Assembly (NCBI GenBank): GCA_045632525.1 | Contig: JAZQWV010000005.1 | Coordinates: 1-64,000, forward strand | DNA: 64,000 bases | Direction of reading: 5' to 3' | Source of the DNA: Fimenecus sp045632525 | GTDB lineage: Bacteria > Bacillota > Clostridia > Oscillospirales > Acutalibacteraceae | Shown: positions 16,324 to 24,330 of the stretch, piece after piece | Layout of the letters: the number at the start of each line of letters is the position of its first letter | Position numbering within the stretch: position 1 is the stretch's first letter | Position numbers and translations under genes: made by a program | The notes under the pieces: model-generated | Databases searched by the model: none | Told to the model about the DNA's origin: nothing | What the model saw: the letters and a program-made list of their open reading frames with translations, nothing else

Positions 16324-16353
16324 GTTATAAGAGGTTATAAGAAATTATAAAGC
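16324..16353 (+). repeat. Array of three 10-bp repeats (right end of island, outer)
   Basis: Units GTTATAAGAG, GTTATAAGAA, ATTATAAAGC, 25 bases before the attR-like copy of the lysS end. Confidence 0.6.
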
Positions 16354-16377
16354 ATTGTTAAACTCATTTTGAGCGTC

Positions 16378-16406
16378 TCCCTACAATGAAACCATTAGAC
16401 TAATAA
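16378..16406 (+). repeat. Displaced copy of the lysS 3' end (attR-like)
   Basis: Reads as codons for SPTMKPLD then TAA TAA, but is not attached to any reading frame. It differs from the live lysS end by four bases, three of them in third positions or a synonymous Leu codon. Probably the original host lysS terminus. Confidence 0.65.
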
Positions 16407-16411
16407 AATCA

Positions 16412-16439
16412 GGACTACGATTTTTCGTAGTCCTTTTTT
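16412..16439 (+). terminator. Terminator, probably the original lysS terminator
   Basis: Perfect 9-bp stem (16412-16420 with 16425-16433), TTTT loop and six T. It directly follows the displaced lysS tail. Confidence 0.88.
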
Positions 16440-16441
16440 AT

Positions 16442-16470
16442 TTGACAAATACTTGTTATATAGTTATAAT
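16442..16470 (+). promoter_or_regulatory. Perfect consensus promoter for the MATE gene
   Basis: TTGACA (16442-16447), exactly 17 bases, TATAAT (16465-16470). Transcription would start near 16477, leaving a leader of about 200 bases before the coding region. Confidence 0.88.
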
Positions 16471-16508
16471 AAAATCAAGTAAATAGTGACTTGAGCTTTC
16501 ATTTTATA

Positions 16509-16643
16509 ATGATTGGGATACATACTTCAAGCTTGACAAACTTTTGGTATCTTCCGGCATTTCGCACTTTTGGTCACAGGCTTGTCGTTAGCGAGTTATT
16601 GTCGTTTTTAGCACACCTGTGATTATATTGCAGGTGTTTTTTT
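16509..16643 (+). promoter_or_regulatory. Attenuator leader of the MATE gene with possible leader ORF
   Basis: A terminator hairpin (16613-16619 with 16631-16637, then seven T) stands before the gene. TCACAGG at 16574-16580 can pair perfectly with CCTGTGA at 16616-16622, which removes the terminator's 5' arm, so the two structures exclude each other. A 37-codon frame runs from ATG 16509 to TGA 16620-16622, with its stop inside the terminator. It has no evident Shine-Dalgarno, so a small-molecule or other RNA switch is as possible as ribosome-mediated attenuation. I match it to no known riboswitch class. Confidence 0.65.
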
Positions 16644-16679
16644 CTTGTCCTTTTTACAAATTTAAAAGGAGGCATATTT

Positions 16680-18005
16680 ATGTTTTCAAAAATCAAATTA
16701 TCATTAGGTAGAATTAATTACAAACTCTTTGCGGCTTTGCTTGTTCTGGGTTTAAGTCCAACAATTTACACAACACTACGAGTGTTTTTTATCGGTCAAT
16801 TACCGGGGGATTGGTCTTATTCTATTGCAGGGCAACTATCATGGGTGAACTTATTGTATGAGATTTTGAATGAAGCAATAATATTACCATTGTTTTATTT
16901 TATTGGTAAAGTTGTAAACGATAAAAAAGAATTTGCAAATCGTATCCGAACAGGCACGATTATCACTTTTATAATATATTTGATATTATCGTTACTTATT
17001 ATAGCTTTTGCAAAAAATCTCTTATCATTTATGGCGACGGATATAAGCATTATAAATGAATCAGCTACATATATAAGAATTGAAAGTGTAGCTAATGTTT
17101 TTGCAATATTGACACAATTTTTGCTTGTTGCACTTGTGAGCATCAATAAAAGTAAATATCTTTATATTTTGACAGCTAGTAGATTTTTACTTTGCATTAT
17201 TTCTGATGTTTTTTTAGTTTCATCTTTACCTGTATCATTAAAATTAGGTGTAAATGGTATTGGGTTTTCAAATATTATTGTCAATTTGCTTTTATTGATA
17301 GTTTCTATCATATTGATTGAAAAGGAAAATATTGAAATTGTTTCTAGAGAAAAACTTGATTTTATCTGGGCAAAGCAGCTTGCAAAGATAGGTGGTATTT
17401 CTGGTTTGGAATCTTTTGTCAGAAATATTGCTTATATGTTGATGATTGCCAGAATGGTCAATGTTGTAGGAGAGCAAGGCACATATTGGGTGGCAAACAA
17501 TTTTATTTGGGGATGGCTATTGTTACCAATATTACAACTTGGTGAATTAATAAAACAAGAAATATCAAGAGATAAAGAAAATATCAGAAAAAACTCTCTT
17601 GGTTATTTTGCTGTAACAGTATTTATTGCGTTATCTTGGGTTGTATCAGTTCCCTTGTGGAAACCTTTTATGAGCAATGTGCTTGGTTTTGAAGAAGTAG
17701 ATAAACTTTTTGAACTTGTTTTTGTGCTTGTGGGCTTTTATGTGTTTTACGCATTACAAAATGTTTTTGATGCAACATTTTATGGGTTGGGTAAAACTCA
17801 ATATATGCTTTTTGAATCAGTAATAACAAATTCAATTTACTACGGTATAGCATTTGTTTTGTATATTTCGGGCGTTTGGACACCAACACTTATGGGGATT
17901 GCATTAATGTTTGGATTAGGCAATGTATTTGATAGTATAGTTTCTTTTGGCGTGTATGTGTACATGTTAAAGAAACAAAACATTAATATATTTAATCCGT
18001 TTTAA
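16680..18005 (+). CDS. MATE-type multidrug efflux transporter
   Basis: 441 residues, almost entirely hydrophobic, with about 12 predicted membrane helices in two similar halves. This matches the size and layout of the MATE/MOP flippase superfamily, which exports cationic drugs or metabolites by Na+ or H+ exchange. No ABC or MFS motif is present. Assignment rests on topology and general sequence character, because MATE proteins have few strict motifs. A strong ribosome-binding site (AAAAGGAGG) precedes the ATG. Expression is probably controlled by the attenuator leader at 16509-16643, a setup often seen ahead of antibiotic-response genes. The substrate cannot be predicted. Confidence 0.78.
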   Translation: MFSKIKLSLGRINYKLFAALLVLGLSPTIYTTLRVFFIGQLPGDWSYSIAGQLSWVNLLYEILNEAIILPLFYFIGKVVNDKKEFANRIRTGTIITFIIYLILSLLIIAFAKNLLSFMATDISIINESATYIRIESVANVFAILTQFLLVALVSINKSKYLYILTASRFLLCIISDVFLVSSLPVSLKLGVNGIGFSNIIVNLLLLIVSIILIEKENIEIVSREKLDFIWAKQLAKIGGISGLESFVRNIAYMLMIARMVNVVGEQGTYWVANNFIWGWLLLPILQLGELIKQEISRDKENIRKNSLGYFAVTVFIALSWVVSVPLWKPFMSNVLGFEEVDKLFELVFVLVGFYVFYALQNVFDATFYGLGKTQYMLFESVITNSIYYGIAFVLYISGVWTPTLMGIALMFGLGNVFDSIVSFGVYVYMLKKQNINIFNPF

Positions 18006-18023
18006 AGTAAATTTCTATTTTTT

Positions 18024-18052
18024 AGGACTACTTTTGTAGTCCTTTATTTTTT
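18024..18052 (+). terminator. Terminator after the MATE gene
   Basis: 8-bp perfect stem (18024-18031 with 18036-18043), TTTT loop, T-rich tail. The stem resembles the lysS terminator at 16412. Confidence 0.88.
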
Positions 18053-18104
18053 ATTGAAACTTTATAAAAATAGTGGTACAATATTAATATTGGAGCGTGA
18101 TAAA

Positions 18105-18842
18105 ATGTACCAATTTGATGCACTTAAAGTTAAAAATCAATGTGTCCAGTGGATAAAAGACTTTTTCGAGCAAAACGGAAAAGATTGCAATGCAGTTGTT
18201 GGAATTTCGGGTGGCAAAGACTCATCAATTGTTGCGGCTCTCTGTGTTGAAGCATTGGGCAAAGACCGCGTAATCGGTGTGCTTATGCCTTGTGGTGAGC
18301 AACACGATATTGATTGTGCAAAACAATTAGTCGAACATCTCGGCATAAAAAATTATACAGTAAATATTAAAGATACAGTTGATGGGCTTATGAAAAATCT
18401 TCCTGCAGATTTAGAAATCACACCACAAACTGTGCAGAATATTCCACCAAGAGTGAGAATGACAACTCTTTATGCTGTTAGTCAATCTGTTAATGGTCGA
18501 GTTGCAAATACTTGTAATCTTTCTGAAGATTGGGTGGGTTATTCAACTCGTTATGGTGATTCAGTGGGGGATTTCAGCCCTTGCTCATTCCTGACAGTAG
18601 CCGAAATGAAGCAAATCGGTCATTTGTTGGGACTTCCCAAAAATCTTGTTGAAAAAACACCAATCGACGGACTCTGTGGCAAAACTGATGAAGACAATTT
18701 AGGCTTCACTTATGCCGAACTTGATAAATATATCAGAACAGGCGAAATTGAAGATAAAGAAAAGAAAGATTTGATTGATAGAAAGCATAAAATGAACTTG
18801 TTCAAGCTCGAACTTATGCCATCTTTCAAACCTGAAATATAA
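18105..18842 (+). CDS. nadE: NAD+ synthase, ammonia-dependent
   Basis: 245 residues. Makes NAD from deamido-NAD, ATP and ammonia. The ATP-pyrophosphatase P-loop is SGGKDSSIVAAL, followed by typical NadE segments: CNLSEDWVGYSTRYGDSVGDFSP and KTPIDGLCGKTDEDNLGF. There is no N-terminal glutaminase domain, so free ammonia is the nitrogen donor. ATG 18105 is preceded by TTGGAGCG; an in-frame TTG/ATG extension from 18054 would overlap the terminator and promoter and is unlikely. It complements nadA at 26099, which starts de novo NAD synthesis. Confidence 0.95.
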   Translation: MYQFDALKVKNQCVQWIKDFFEQNGKDCNAVVGISGGKDSSIVAALCVEALGKDRVIGVLMPCGEQHDIDCAKQLVEHLGIKNYTVNIKDTVDGLMKNLPADLEITPQTVQNIPPRVRMTTLYAVSQSVNGRVANTCNLSEDWVGYSTRYGDSVGDFSPCSFLTVAEMKQIGHLLGLPKNLVEKTPIDGLCGKTDEDNLGFTYAELDKYIRTGEIEDKEKKDLIDRKHKMNLFKLELMPSFKPEI

Positions 18843-18856
18843 CGGGGGATAAACTT

Positions 18857-19309
18857 ATGTCAAATCAGAAACTTTCAACTAAAGAAACATTAATCCAGAT
18901 TGCAAAATTCGTTGCATTCTCAATGGGCGCAGGAATTATCCAGATTGTGTCATACACAATTATTCACGAACTCACAGGTTGTGCACATATTGTGGCATAT
19001 CTTCCATCACTCACTCTGTCAGTTCTCTATAATTTTACAGTAAACCGCAAATTCACATTCAAATCTGCAACAAATGTACCAATAGCAATGCTTAAAGTTG
19101 CACTCTTCTATTGTGTATTCACACCGGTTTCTGCATATCTTGGTCACTTGGCAGAGCAAGCAGAAATCAACAACTACATAATTGAAGCAGTAACAATGTC
19201 TTGCAACCTTGTAACCGAATATCTCTTCTGTCGTTTTGTTGTTTACCGCAATTCAATGAACACAAACAAACTTGCAGAAAAAGACAAAGAAAAAGCAGAA
19301 ACAAAATAA
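18857..19309 (+). CDS. GtrA family membrane protein
   Basis: 150 residues with four predicted membrane helices. Features of the GtrA/DPMS domain are visible: KFVAFSMGAGIIQIVSY near the start, then SLTLSVLYNFTVNRKFTF, the common NFxxxRxxxF pattern. Family members are thought to move lipid-linked sugars across the membrane or to act with cell-surface polysaccharide enzymes. No glycosyltransferase is next to it. It follows nadE by 14 bases and precedes the PTS IIC gene by 12, so it may be in one operon with both. Confidence 0.85.
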   Translation: MSNQKLSTKETLIQIAKFVAFSMGAGIIQIVSYTIIHELTGCAHIVAYLPSLTLSVLYNFTVNRKFTFKSATNVPIAMLKVALFYCVFTPVSAYLGHLAEQAEINNYIIEAVTMSCNLVTEYLFCRFVVYRNSMNTNKLAEKDKEKAETK

Positions 19310-19321
19310 ATCAACAGGGGA

Positions 19322-20719
19322 TTGGGTATGAAAAACGAAATAATCAGTTTAAGAAAAAATATATATCGTTCAACATCCATAATGTTCATTGTGCAGCTTT
19401 TTGGTGCATTGGGTGCAGGTTTCTTCTTTGTAATCCAAAACATTTTTGGCATTGAACATATTCTTGATGCTGCCGAAAAAGGTAACGAGCAAATTTTGTG
19501 GTTTATTCTTTTCTGGGCAACAGACTTCTTCTTTATCGCATTTGTGGCATTAAGTGCTTATCTCATTGCAGGGCTTCCTGCATTGGCACCGGCTTTGGCA
19601 TTGAGCATTTATTTCTGTCATTTTGCAGGTAATCCTGTGCCCGCAAATCAGATGTATGTGGCTTATTTTGCAACTCCACTTAATAACGGTGGCGGTGCAA
19701 ATATCGGCTATATGGGATATTTCATAATGGCAATAGCACTTGCTTTGCTCATTAAATATCTTTACATAGCATGGGATAACATCAAAGAAAACCTCGGCAA
19801 AAAGCTTGATAAAACATTAAAGAAAATCAAGTTTATTCCTGAAAATTTTGGTGGTGTGGAATTATTAGAACAAGTTGATTTAATCGTACTTGTACTTATT
19901 CTTCCTGTTGCATCTTGTGCACTTACGTTCTTGCTTATCCGTTATGGTATCCAGTTACCATTTAATGCACTTGGCGAAGCACTTGTTGAGCCACTTACAA
20001 ACCTTGCAAACAGTAGTGTAGTGCTTTGCGGTATCGTTATGGGACTTATGGTTGGTTTTGACCTTATCGGACCTGTTTCAATGGCGGCATTTTCAGTTGC
20101 TATTGCAATGCTTTTCGCAGGGGACGCAAGATTTATGACAATCTATGGCGCTTGTTTCGTGTCACTTGGTTGGATTCCACTTTTTGCAATGATATTCCGT
20201 GGATTTATTAAGAAAAAGAGCTTCAAACTTGATACTGACGACAGCAATATTGCAGTTACAGGACCAATTAACGCGTTCTTTGAAAATGCTAAACTCACAG
20301 TTGCATTCTCAATGACAAATGCATATCGTAGCCCACTTACAATTATTCCGGGCTATATGATTGGCTCAGCAGTAACAGGTCTTTTAGTTGCAGTTTTCAA
20401 TATTACAAATACTGCATATTTAACTGAACTTCCAAGATATGGCAATGGCTATACATTCGAAGAACTTTTCAAAATGGGCGAGTATTACATATCATTCACA
20501 TTACCGCTTCGTTCAGGCGATTGGCTTAGCTGCAGAATTCCACTTTTCTTTATTATTCTTGGTGGTGCTGCAGTCGGCGGTGCGTTTATCGTATTGTTCC
20601 GTCACCTTGCGTTCAAATCACAAGAAAAACACGGTACAGTAGTAGAAACAAGTGGTGACATTGTTCTTGAAATGAGAAAATGGGCACAAAAACTTTCTAA
20701 AAACCCAAAAGCAGAATAA
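19322..20719 (+). CDS. PTS EIIC-like sugar permease, fructose type, orphan
   Basis: 465 residues with about ten membrane helices. Segments resemble the fructose-type EIIC domain: SAYLIAGLPALAPALALS, NIGYMGYFIMAIALALLI and GFDLIGPVSMAAFSVAIA, the last corresponding to the conserved GGPVNKAA-like region. No EIIA or EIIB domain is fused, and none is encoded nearby, so it would need partners from elsewhere or may transport without phosphorylation. The start could be at 19322 or the second ATG at 19328; the Shine-Dalgarno AGGGGAT favours 19328 slightly. A terminator follows. Confidence 0.72.
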   Translation: MGMKNEIISLRKNIYRSTSIMFIVQLFGALGAGFFFVIQNIFGIEHILDAAEKGNEQILWFILFWATDFFFIAFVALSAYLIAGLPALAPALALSIYFCHFAGNPVPANQMYVAYFATPLNNGGGANIGYMGYFIMAIALALLIKYLYIAWDNIKENLGKKLDKTLKKIKFIPENFGGVELLEQVDLIVLVLILPVASCALTFLLIRYGIQLPFNALGEALVEPLTNLANSSVVLCGIVMGLMVGFDLIGPVSMAAFSVAIAMLFAGDARFMTIYGACFVSLGWIPLFAMIFRGFIKKKSFKLDTDDSNIAVTGPINAFFENAKLTVAFSMTNAYRSPLTIIPGYMIGSAVTGLLVAVFNITNTAYLTELPRYGNGYTFEELFKMGEYYISFTLPLRSGDWLSCRIPLFFIILGGAAVGGAFIVLFRHLAFKSQEKHGTVVETSGDIVLEMRKWAQKLSKNPKAE

Positions 20720-20723
20720 AATG

Positions 20724-20750
20724 AGCGTGGTCTTTGACCACGCTTTTTCT
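20724..20750 (+). terminator. Terminator after the IIC-like gene
   Basis: Perfect 9-bp stem (20724-20732 with 20736-20744), 3-base loop, T run. Confidence 0.92.
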
Positions 20751-20865
20751 TTATAAAAATCCCAATTCCCACCAAATTTATATGAATTAACTCTTGAATT
20801 CCTAGTAATTTTGTAGTATATTATTTTCGAAACTAAAAACAATACTCTAAAAGGGTGTAGATATT

Positions 20866-21300
20866 ATGAAAATCTCAACAAAAGGCAGATATGCGCTTCG
20901 TCTTATGACAGATCTTGCAATCCATAAAGAAGACGGCTATATCTCAATAAAATCTATTGCAACAAGACAGAATATCAGTGAAAAATACCTTGAACAGATT
21001 ATCAAACTTTTAGCCAAAGAAAATCTTGTTGAAAGCACTCGTGGTGCACAGGGTGGCTATAAACTTACTCGCGAGCCAGTCGAATATACAGTAGGCGAAA
21101 TTTTAAGAGTAACAGAAGGTAGTCTTGCTCCTGTTGCTTGCCTTGAAACTGACGACAACCCTTGCGAAAACTGTATGGACTGTGTAACCCTTGAAATCTG
21201 GCAATGCGTACTCGATGCAGTTAATAAAGTTGTTGACTCAATTACTTTGCAATATCTAGTTGACAAACAGAAAGAAAAAGGTAACTGCGGATGTTGTTAA
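20866..21300 (+). CDS. Rrf2 family regulator, IscR-like
   Basis: 144 residues. The N-terminal winged HTH is typical of Rrf2 proteins (MKISTKGRYALRLMTDLA and KYLEQIIKLLAKENLVES, with GAQGGYKL as the wing). Three cysteines in CLETDDNPCENCMDC around residue 90-105 match the cluster-binding loop of IscR/CymR-type sensors, so binding a [2Fe-2S] cluster is plausible; a further CGCC lies at the C-terminus. It leads an operon with the MetH activation protein and metH, and nifS-nifU follow from a separate promoter, which fits a role in sensing Fe-S or sulfur status. CymR-like control of sulfur genes is the alternative. Confidence 0.88.
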   Translation: MKISTKGRYALRLMTDLAIHKEDGYISIKSIATRQNISEKYLEQIIKLLAKENLVESTRGAQGGYKLTREPVEYTVGEILRVTEGSLAPVACLETDDNPCENCMDCVTLEIWQCVLDAVNKVVDSITLQYLVDKQKEKGNCGCC

Positions 21301-21866
21301 AATACGATTTACACGAAGCAGCTCGTTATATGGGCTATAAACACGGTGCAAAGCCTTGTGAAGAAATATGCGAACTCTGTGAAGTGGCATACAACGAACT
21401 TTGTAAAGTGATTGCACCAAAATATATCTACAAAGAATATGAATTCACAAGAACAAATGACGGAATAATCATTGATGGTGTTGAGTTTAAAAGTGCAAAA
21501 CTTTTAAACCACTTAAAAGACTCAACAAGTATTATTCTCTTTGGTGCAACTCTTGGCGTTGGTGCTGATACTCTTGTCCGCAAATATTCTATAACTGATG
21601 CTGCAATGACAAGTATTGTTCATTGTGTGGGAGCATCTCTCGTTGAAAATCTTTGCGATATTGCTTGTGAAGAACTTAAAAGCACTATAAAAGGTGACCA
21701 CAAATATCGTTTCAGTCCAGGCTATGGTGGACTTGATATTTCATCCCAATCAGATTTCTTCAAACTTTTACCAATGACAAAACAAATGGGAGTAACACTT
21801 TCAGAAAGTTTCTTAATGACTCCAACTAAAACCGTTACAGCATTTATCGGCGTAACAAAGGAATGA
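21291..21866 (+). CDS. MetH activation-domain-like protein (stand-alone)
   Basis: 191 residues. The C-terminal half contains features of the AdoMet-binding activation domain of B12-dependent methionine synthase: YRFSPGYGGLDISSQSDFFKLL and MGVTLSESFLMTPTKTVTAFIGV. In E. coli this domain is the C-terminus of MetH and reduces and remethylates the oxidised cobalamin. Here it is a separate protein beside a MetH that lacks it. The ATG at 21291 overlaps the Rrf2 gene by 10 bases and the downstream gene overlaps its stop, so all three are cotranscribed. The N-terminal third is Cys-rich (CEEICELCE) and less clear. Confidence 0.88.
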   Translation: MLLKYDLHEAARYMGYKHGAKPCEEICELCEVAYNELCKVIAPKYIYKEYEFTRTNDGIIIDGVEFKSAKLLNHLKDSTSIILFGATLGVGADTLVRKYSITDAAMTSIVHCVGASLVENLCDIACEELKSTIKGDHKYRFSPGYGGLDISSQSDFFKLLPMTKQMGVTLSESFLMTPTKTVTAFIGVTKE

Positions 21867-21871
21867 CAAAT

Positions 21872-24229
21872 ATGAAATTCAAAGAACAGTTTAACAATTC
21901 AATATTGTTTTTTGACGGTGCAATGGGCACAGAATTACAGAAAAACGGACTTAAAAAAGGTGAGTTACCCGAAAATCTTAACATTAACTCACCTGAAATA
22001 GTTGCGAAAGTGCATAAATCATATTTAGATGCAGGTTGTAACATAATCACAACTAACACATTTGGTGCAAATTCACTTAAATTCGATAATGTGGATGAGA
22101 TTATAACAAAAGCCGTTGAAATCGCAAAAAACACTATAAAAGAAAGTGGCAAAAATGCTTTTGTGGCTTTGGATATAGGTCCACTCGGCAAACTCTTAAA
22201 ACCCTATGGTGATTTAGAATTTGAAACCGCTTATAACCTTTATAAAGAACAAGTAATAGCAGGCAAAAACGCTGGTGCAGACTTAATTCTCATTGAAACA
22301 ATGGGGGATTTATATGAAATAAAATCTGCAGTTTTAGCCGCAAAAGAAAATACAGATTTGCCTGCGCTTGTGTCAATGATTTTTGACGAAAAGGGCATAC
22401 TCTTAACGGGTGCAGACATTAAAACGGCAGTTATCACTCTTGAGGGATTAGGTGTTGACGGAATTGGTATGAATTGTGGGCTTGGTCCTGACCAGATGCT
22501 TGAACTTTTAAAAGAAATGAAAAAGTATTCAAGCACACCGATTTTTGTCCAACCAAACGCAGGACTTCCTGTAAGTGTTAATGGTGTTACAACTTACAAT
22601 GTGACTTCCGAAGAATTCGCAAATAAGCAACTCCAAATTCTTAAAAATGGCGCTTGTGTTTTGGGTGGTTGTTGTGGCACAACTCCCGACCATATAAAAG
22701 CAATGATTGACCTTTGCAAAAATAAGCAAATCCATAAAATAGAAAAGAAACAGATTACTGCAGTAACATCATATTCAAAAACAGTAATCTTCCAAGATAA
22801 ACCCATTATCATTGGCGAAAGAATTAACCCAACAGGCAAAAAAATGCTCAAAGAGGCACTTCGCAATAAGGATATGGATTATATCTATCGTGAGGGTGTA
22901 ACTCAAGCAGATGCAGGTGCAGATGTGCTTGATGTGAATGTGGGACTCCCTGAAATTGACGAGCCACAAATGATGGAAAATGCAGTTTTAGGACTTCAAA
23001 GCATACTCAACACACCATTGCAGATTGATACATCTGACACAGTTGCAATGGAAAAAGCACTTCGTATATATAACGGCAAAGCAATGGTAAATTCCGTTAA
23101 CGGCAAAGAAAAGGTTATGGACGAAGTCTTTCCACTTGTTAAAAAATATGGTGGTATGCTTGTCTGTTTAACCCTTGACGAAAACGGAATCCCCGAAACC
23201 GTCCAAGGTAGAATGGATATTGCAAAACGAATTATCACAAGAGCCGAAGAATACGGAATCACTAAAGAAAACCTTGTCTTTGACCCGCTTTGTATGACTG
23301 TCAGCACAAATAAAGATAATGCAAAAATCACTTTGGAATGCATTGAAAAACTTACAAATGACTTAGGTGTAAAAACAGTTTTAGGTGTTTCAAATGTGTC
23401 GTTCGGTCTTCCAAATCGTGAACTTTTGAACTCAACATTCTTTGCTCTTGCAATGCAAAAGGGATTAAGTGCGGGTATTATCAATCCAAAAAGTGAATCA
23501 ATGATGAATGCTTATTATTCGTATTGTGCTTTAAGTGGTTTAGATGAGAATTTTGAGCAGTATATCGCAAATGTTACTGACACAAAATCGGAAATCAAAA
23601 CAACAGATGTTGATTTGAAAACTGCTGTTATAAAGGGGCTAAAATCCCAAGCGAAAGAGCAAACTAAACTTGAACTTCAAACCAAAACACCAATCGAAAT
23701 AATTGATGGAATTTTAGTTCCCGCGCTTAATGAAGTGGGCAAAGGTTTTGAAGAAAACACAATATTCTTACCGTCACTTTTAATGAGTGCCGAAACTGCA
23801 GGTGCAAGCTTTGAAATTATCAAAGAATATATTGTAAACAGTGGCGAAAAAACAGAAGAAAAGGGTAAAATACTCATAGCAACTGTTGAAGGTGATATTC
23901 ACGACATTGGTAAAAATATTGTTAAAGTATTGCTCGAAAATTATGGATTTTCAGTATTTGATATGGGCAAGGATATAACTCCCGAAGCCATTGCAGAAAA
24001 AGCAGAACAAGAGAATATAAAATTAGTTGGTCTCTCTGCTTTAATGACAACAACAGTACCGTCAATGGAGAAAACAATTCGTTTGCTTAAAGCAAAAAAT
24101 CCAAATGTTTCAGTAATGGTAGGTGGCGCTGTGCTTACCGAAGAATATGCAAAAACAATCGGCGCAGACTTTTATGGCAAAGATGCCATGGCGTCTGTGA
24201 GAATTGCCGAAAAATTCTTCTCTAAATAG
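21872..24229 (+). CDS. metH: B12-dependent methionine synthase lacking the activation domain
   Basis: 785 residues from ATG 21872 (AAAGGA nine bases upstream; ATG 21863 overlaps that site). It transfers a methyl group from methyltetrahydrofolate to homocysteine through cobalamin. Domains: homocysteine methyltransferase with zinc cysteines in GMNCG and GGCCGTT (about 1-280), pterin-binding (IIGERINPTGKK to about 570), cobalamin cap, and B12-binding Rossmann domain with the DIHDIG His ligand at about 665. The usual fourth domain (about 330 residues) is absent; the upstream gene supplies it in trans. No cobalamin riboswitch was seen upstream of the operon. Confidence 0.96.
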   Translation: MKFKEQFNNSILFFDGAMGTELQKNGLKKGELPENLNINSPEIVAKVHKSYLDAGCNIITTNTFGANSLKFDNVDEIITKAVEIAKNTIKESGKNAFVALDIGPLGKLLKPYGDLEFETAYNLYKEQVIAGKNAGADLILIETMGDLYEIKSAVLAAKENTDLPALVSMIFDEKGILLTGADIKTAVITLEGLGVDGIGMNCGLGPDQMLELLKEMKKYSSTPIFVQPNAGLPVSVNGVTTYNVTSEEFANKQLQILKNGACVLGGCCGTTPDHIKAMIDLCKNKQIHKIEKKQITAVTSYSKTVIFQDKPIIIGERINPTGKKMLKEALRNKDMDYIYREGVTQADAGADVLDVNVGLPEIDEPQMMENAVLGLQSILNTPLQIDTSDTVAMEKALRIYNGKAMVNSVNGKEKVMDEVFPLVKKYGGMLVCLTLDENGIPETVQGRMDIAKRIITRAEEYGITKENLVFDPLCMTVSTNKDNAKITLECIEKLTNDLGVKTVLGVSNVSFGLPNRELLNSTFFALAMQKGLSAGIINPKSESMMNAYYSYCALSGLDENFEQYIANVTDTKSEIKTTDVDLKTAVIKGLKSQAKEQTKLELQTKTPIEIIDGILVPALNEVGKGFEENTIFLPSLLMSAETAGASFEIIKEYIVNSGEKTEEKGKILIATVEGDIHDIGKNIVKVLLENYGFSVFDMGKDITPEAIAEKAEQENIKLVGLSALMTTTVPSMEKTIRLLKAKNPNVSVMVGGAVLTEEYAKTIGADFYGKDAMASVRIAEKFFSK

Positions 24230-24251
24230 TGCTATTTGTACATTGTTATAA

Positions 24252-24281
24252 TTGACAAAATATTACAATATGTAGTATCAT
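24252..24281 (+). promoter_or_regulatory. Promoter for nifS-nifU
   Basis: TTGACA (24252-24257), 18-base spacer, TATCAT (24276-24281), about 50 bases before nifS. Confidence 0.6.
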
Positions 24282-24330
24282 ATAAACGAATTCACAGTAA
24301 ATTACTATGAAATAGAAAAGAGTTGTATTT

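Larger units (their letters stand above)
15370..16406. mobile_element. Putative single-gene integrative island at the 3' end of lysS
   Basis: A 29-base block at the lysS 3' end (15370-15398) recurs at 16378-16406 with 25/29 identity. Both copies encode PTMKPLD followed by TAA TAA, and similarity stops sharply on both sides. The downstream copy is immediately followed by a terminator hairpin (16412-16439) that would suit lysS itself. Between the copies lie one convergent gene (15501-16145) and arrays of 10-bp AT-rich repeats at both ends. This is the expected result of site-specific integration that rebuilds the target gene's end. No integrase is encoded, so movement would need help in trans, or this is a remnant. 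Confidence 0.6.

Noticed and set aside
15402..16353. Repeat arrays considered as a CRISPR array
   Set aside because: Units are 10 bp, contiguous and without unique spacers; no cas genes.
16480..16643. Assignment of the MATE leader to guanidine, preQ1 or Mn2+ riboswitch classes
   Set aside because: I could not match the conserved core of any of these by eye.
20750..20866. Cobalamin or SAM riboswitch ahead of the Rrf2-metH operon
   Set aside because: The gap is about 115 bases and shows no B12-box or SAM-type helices.
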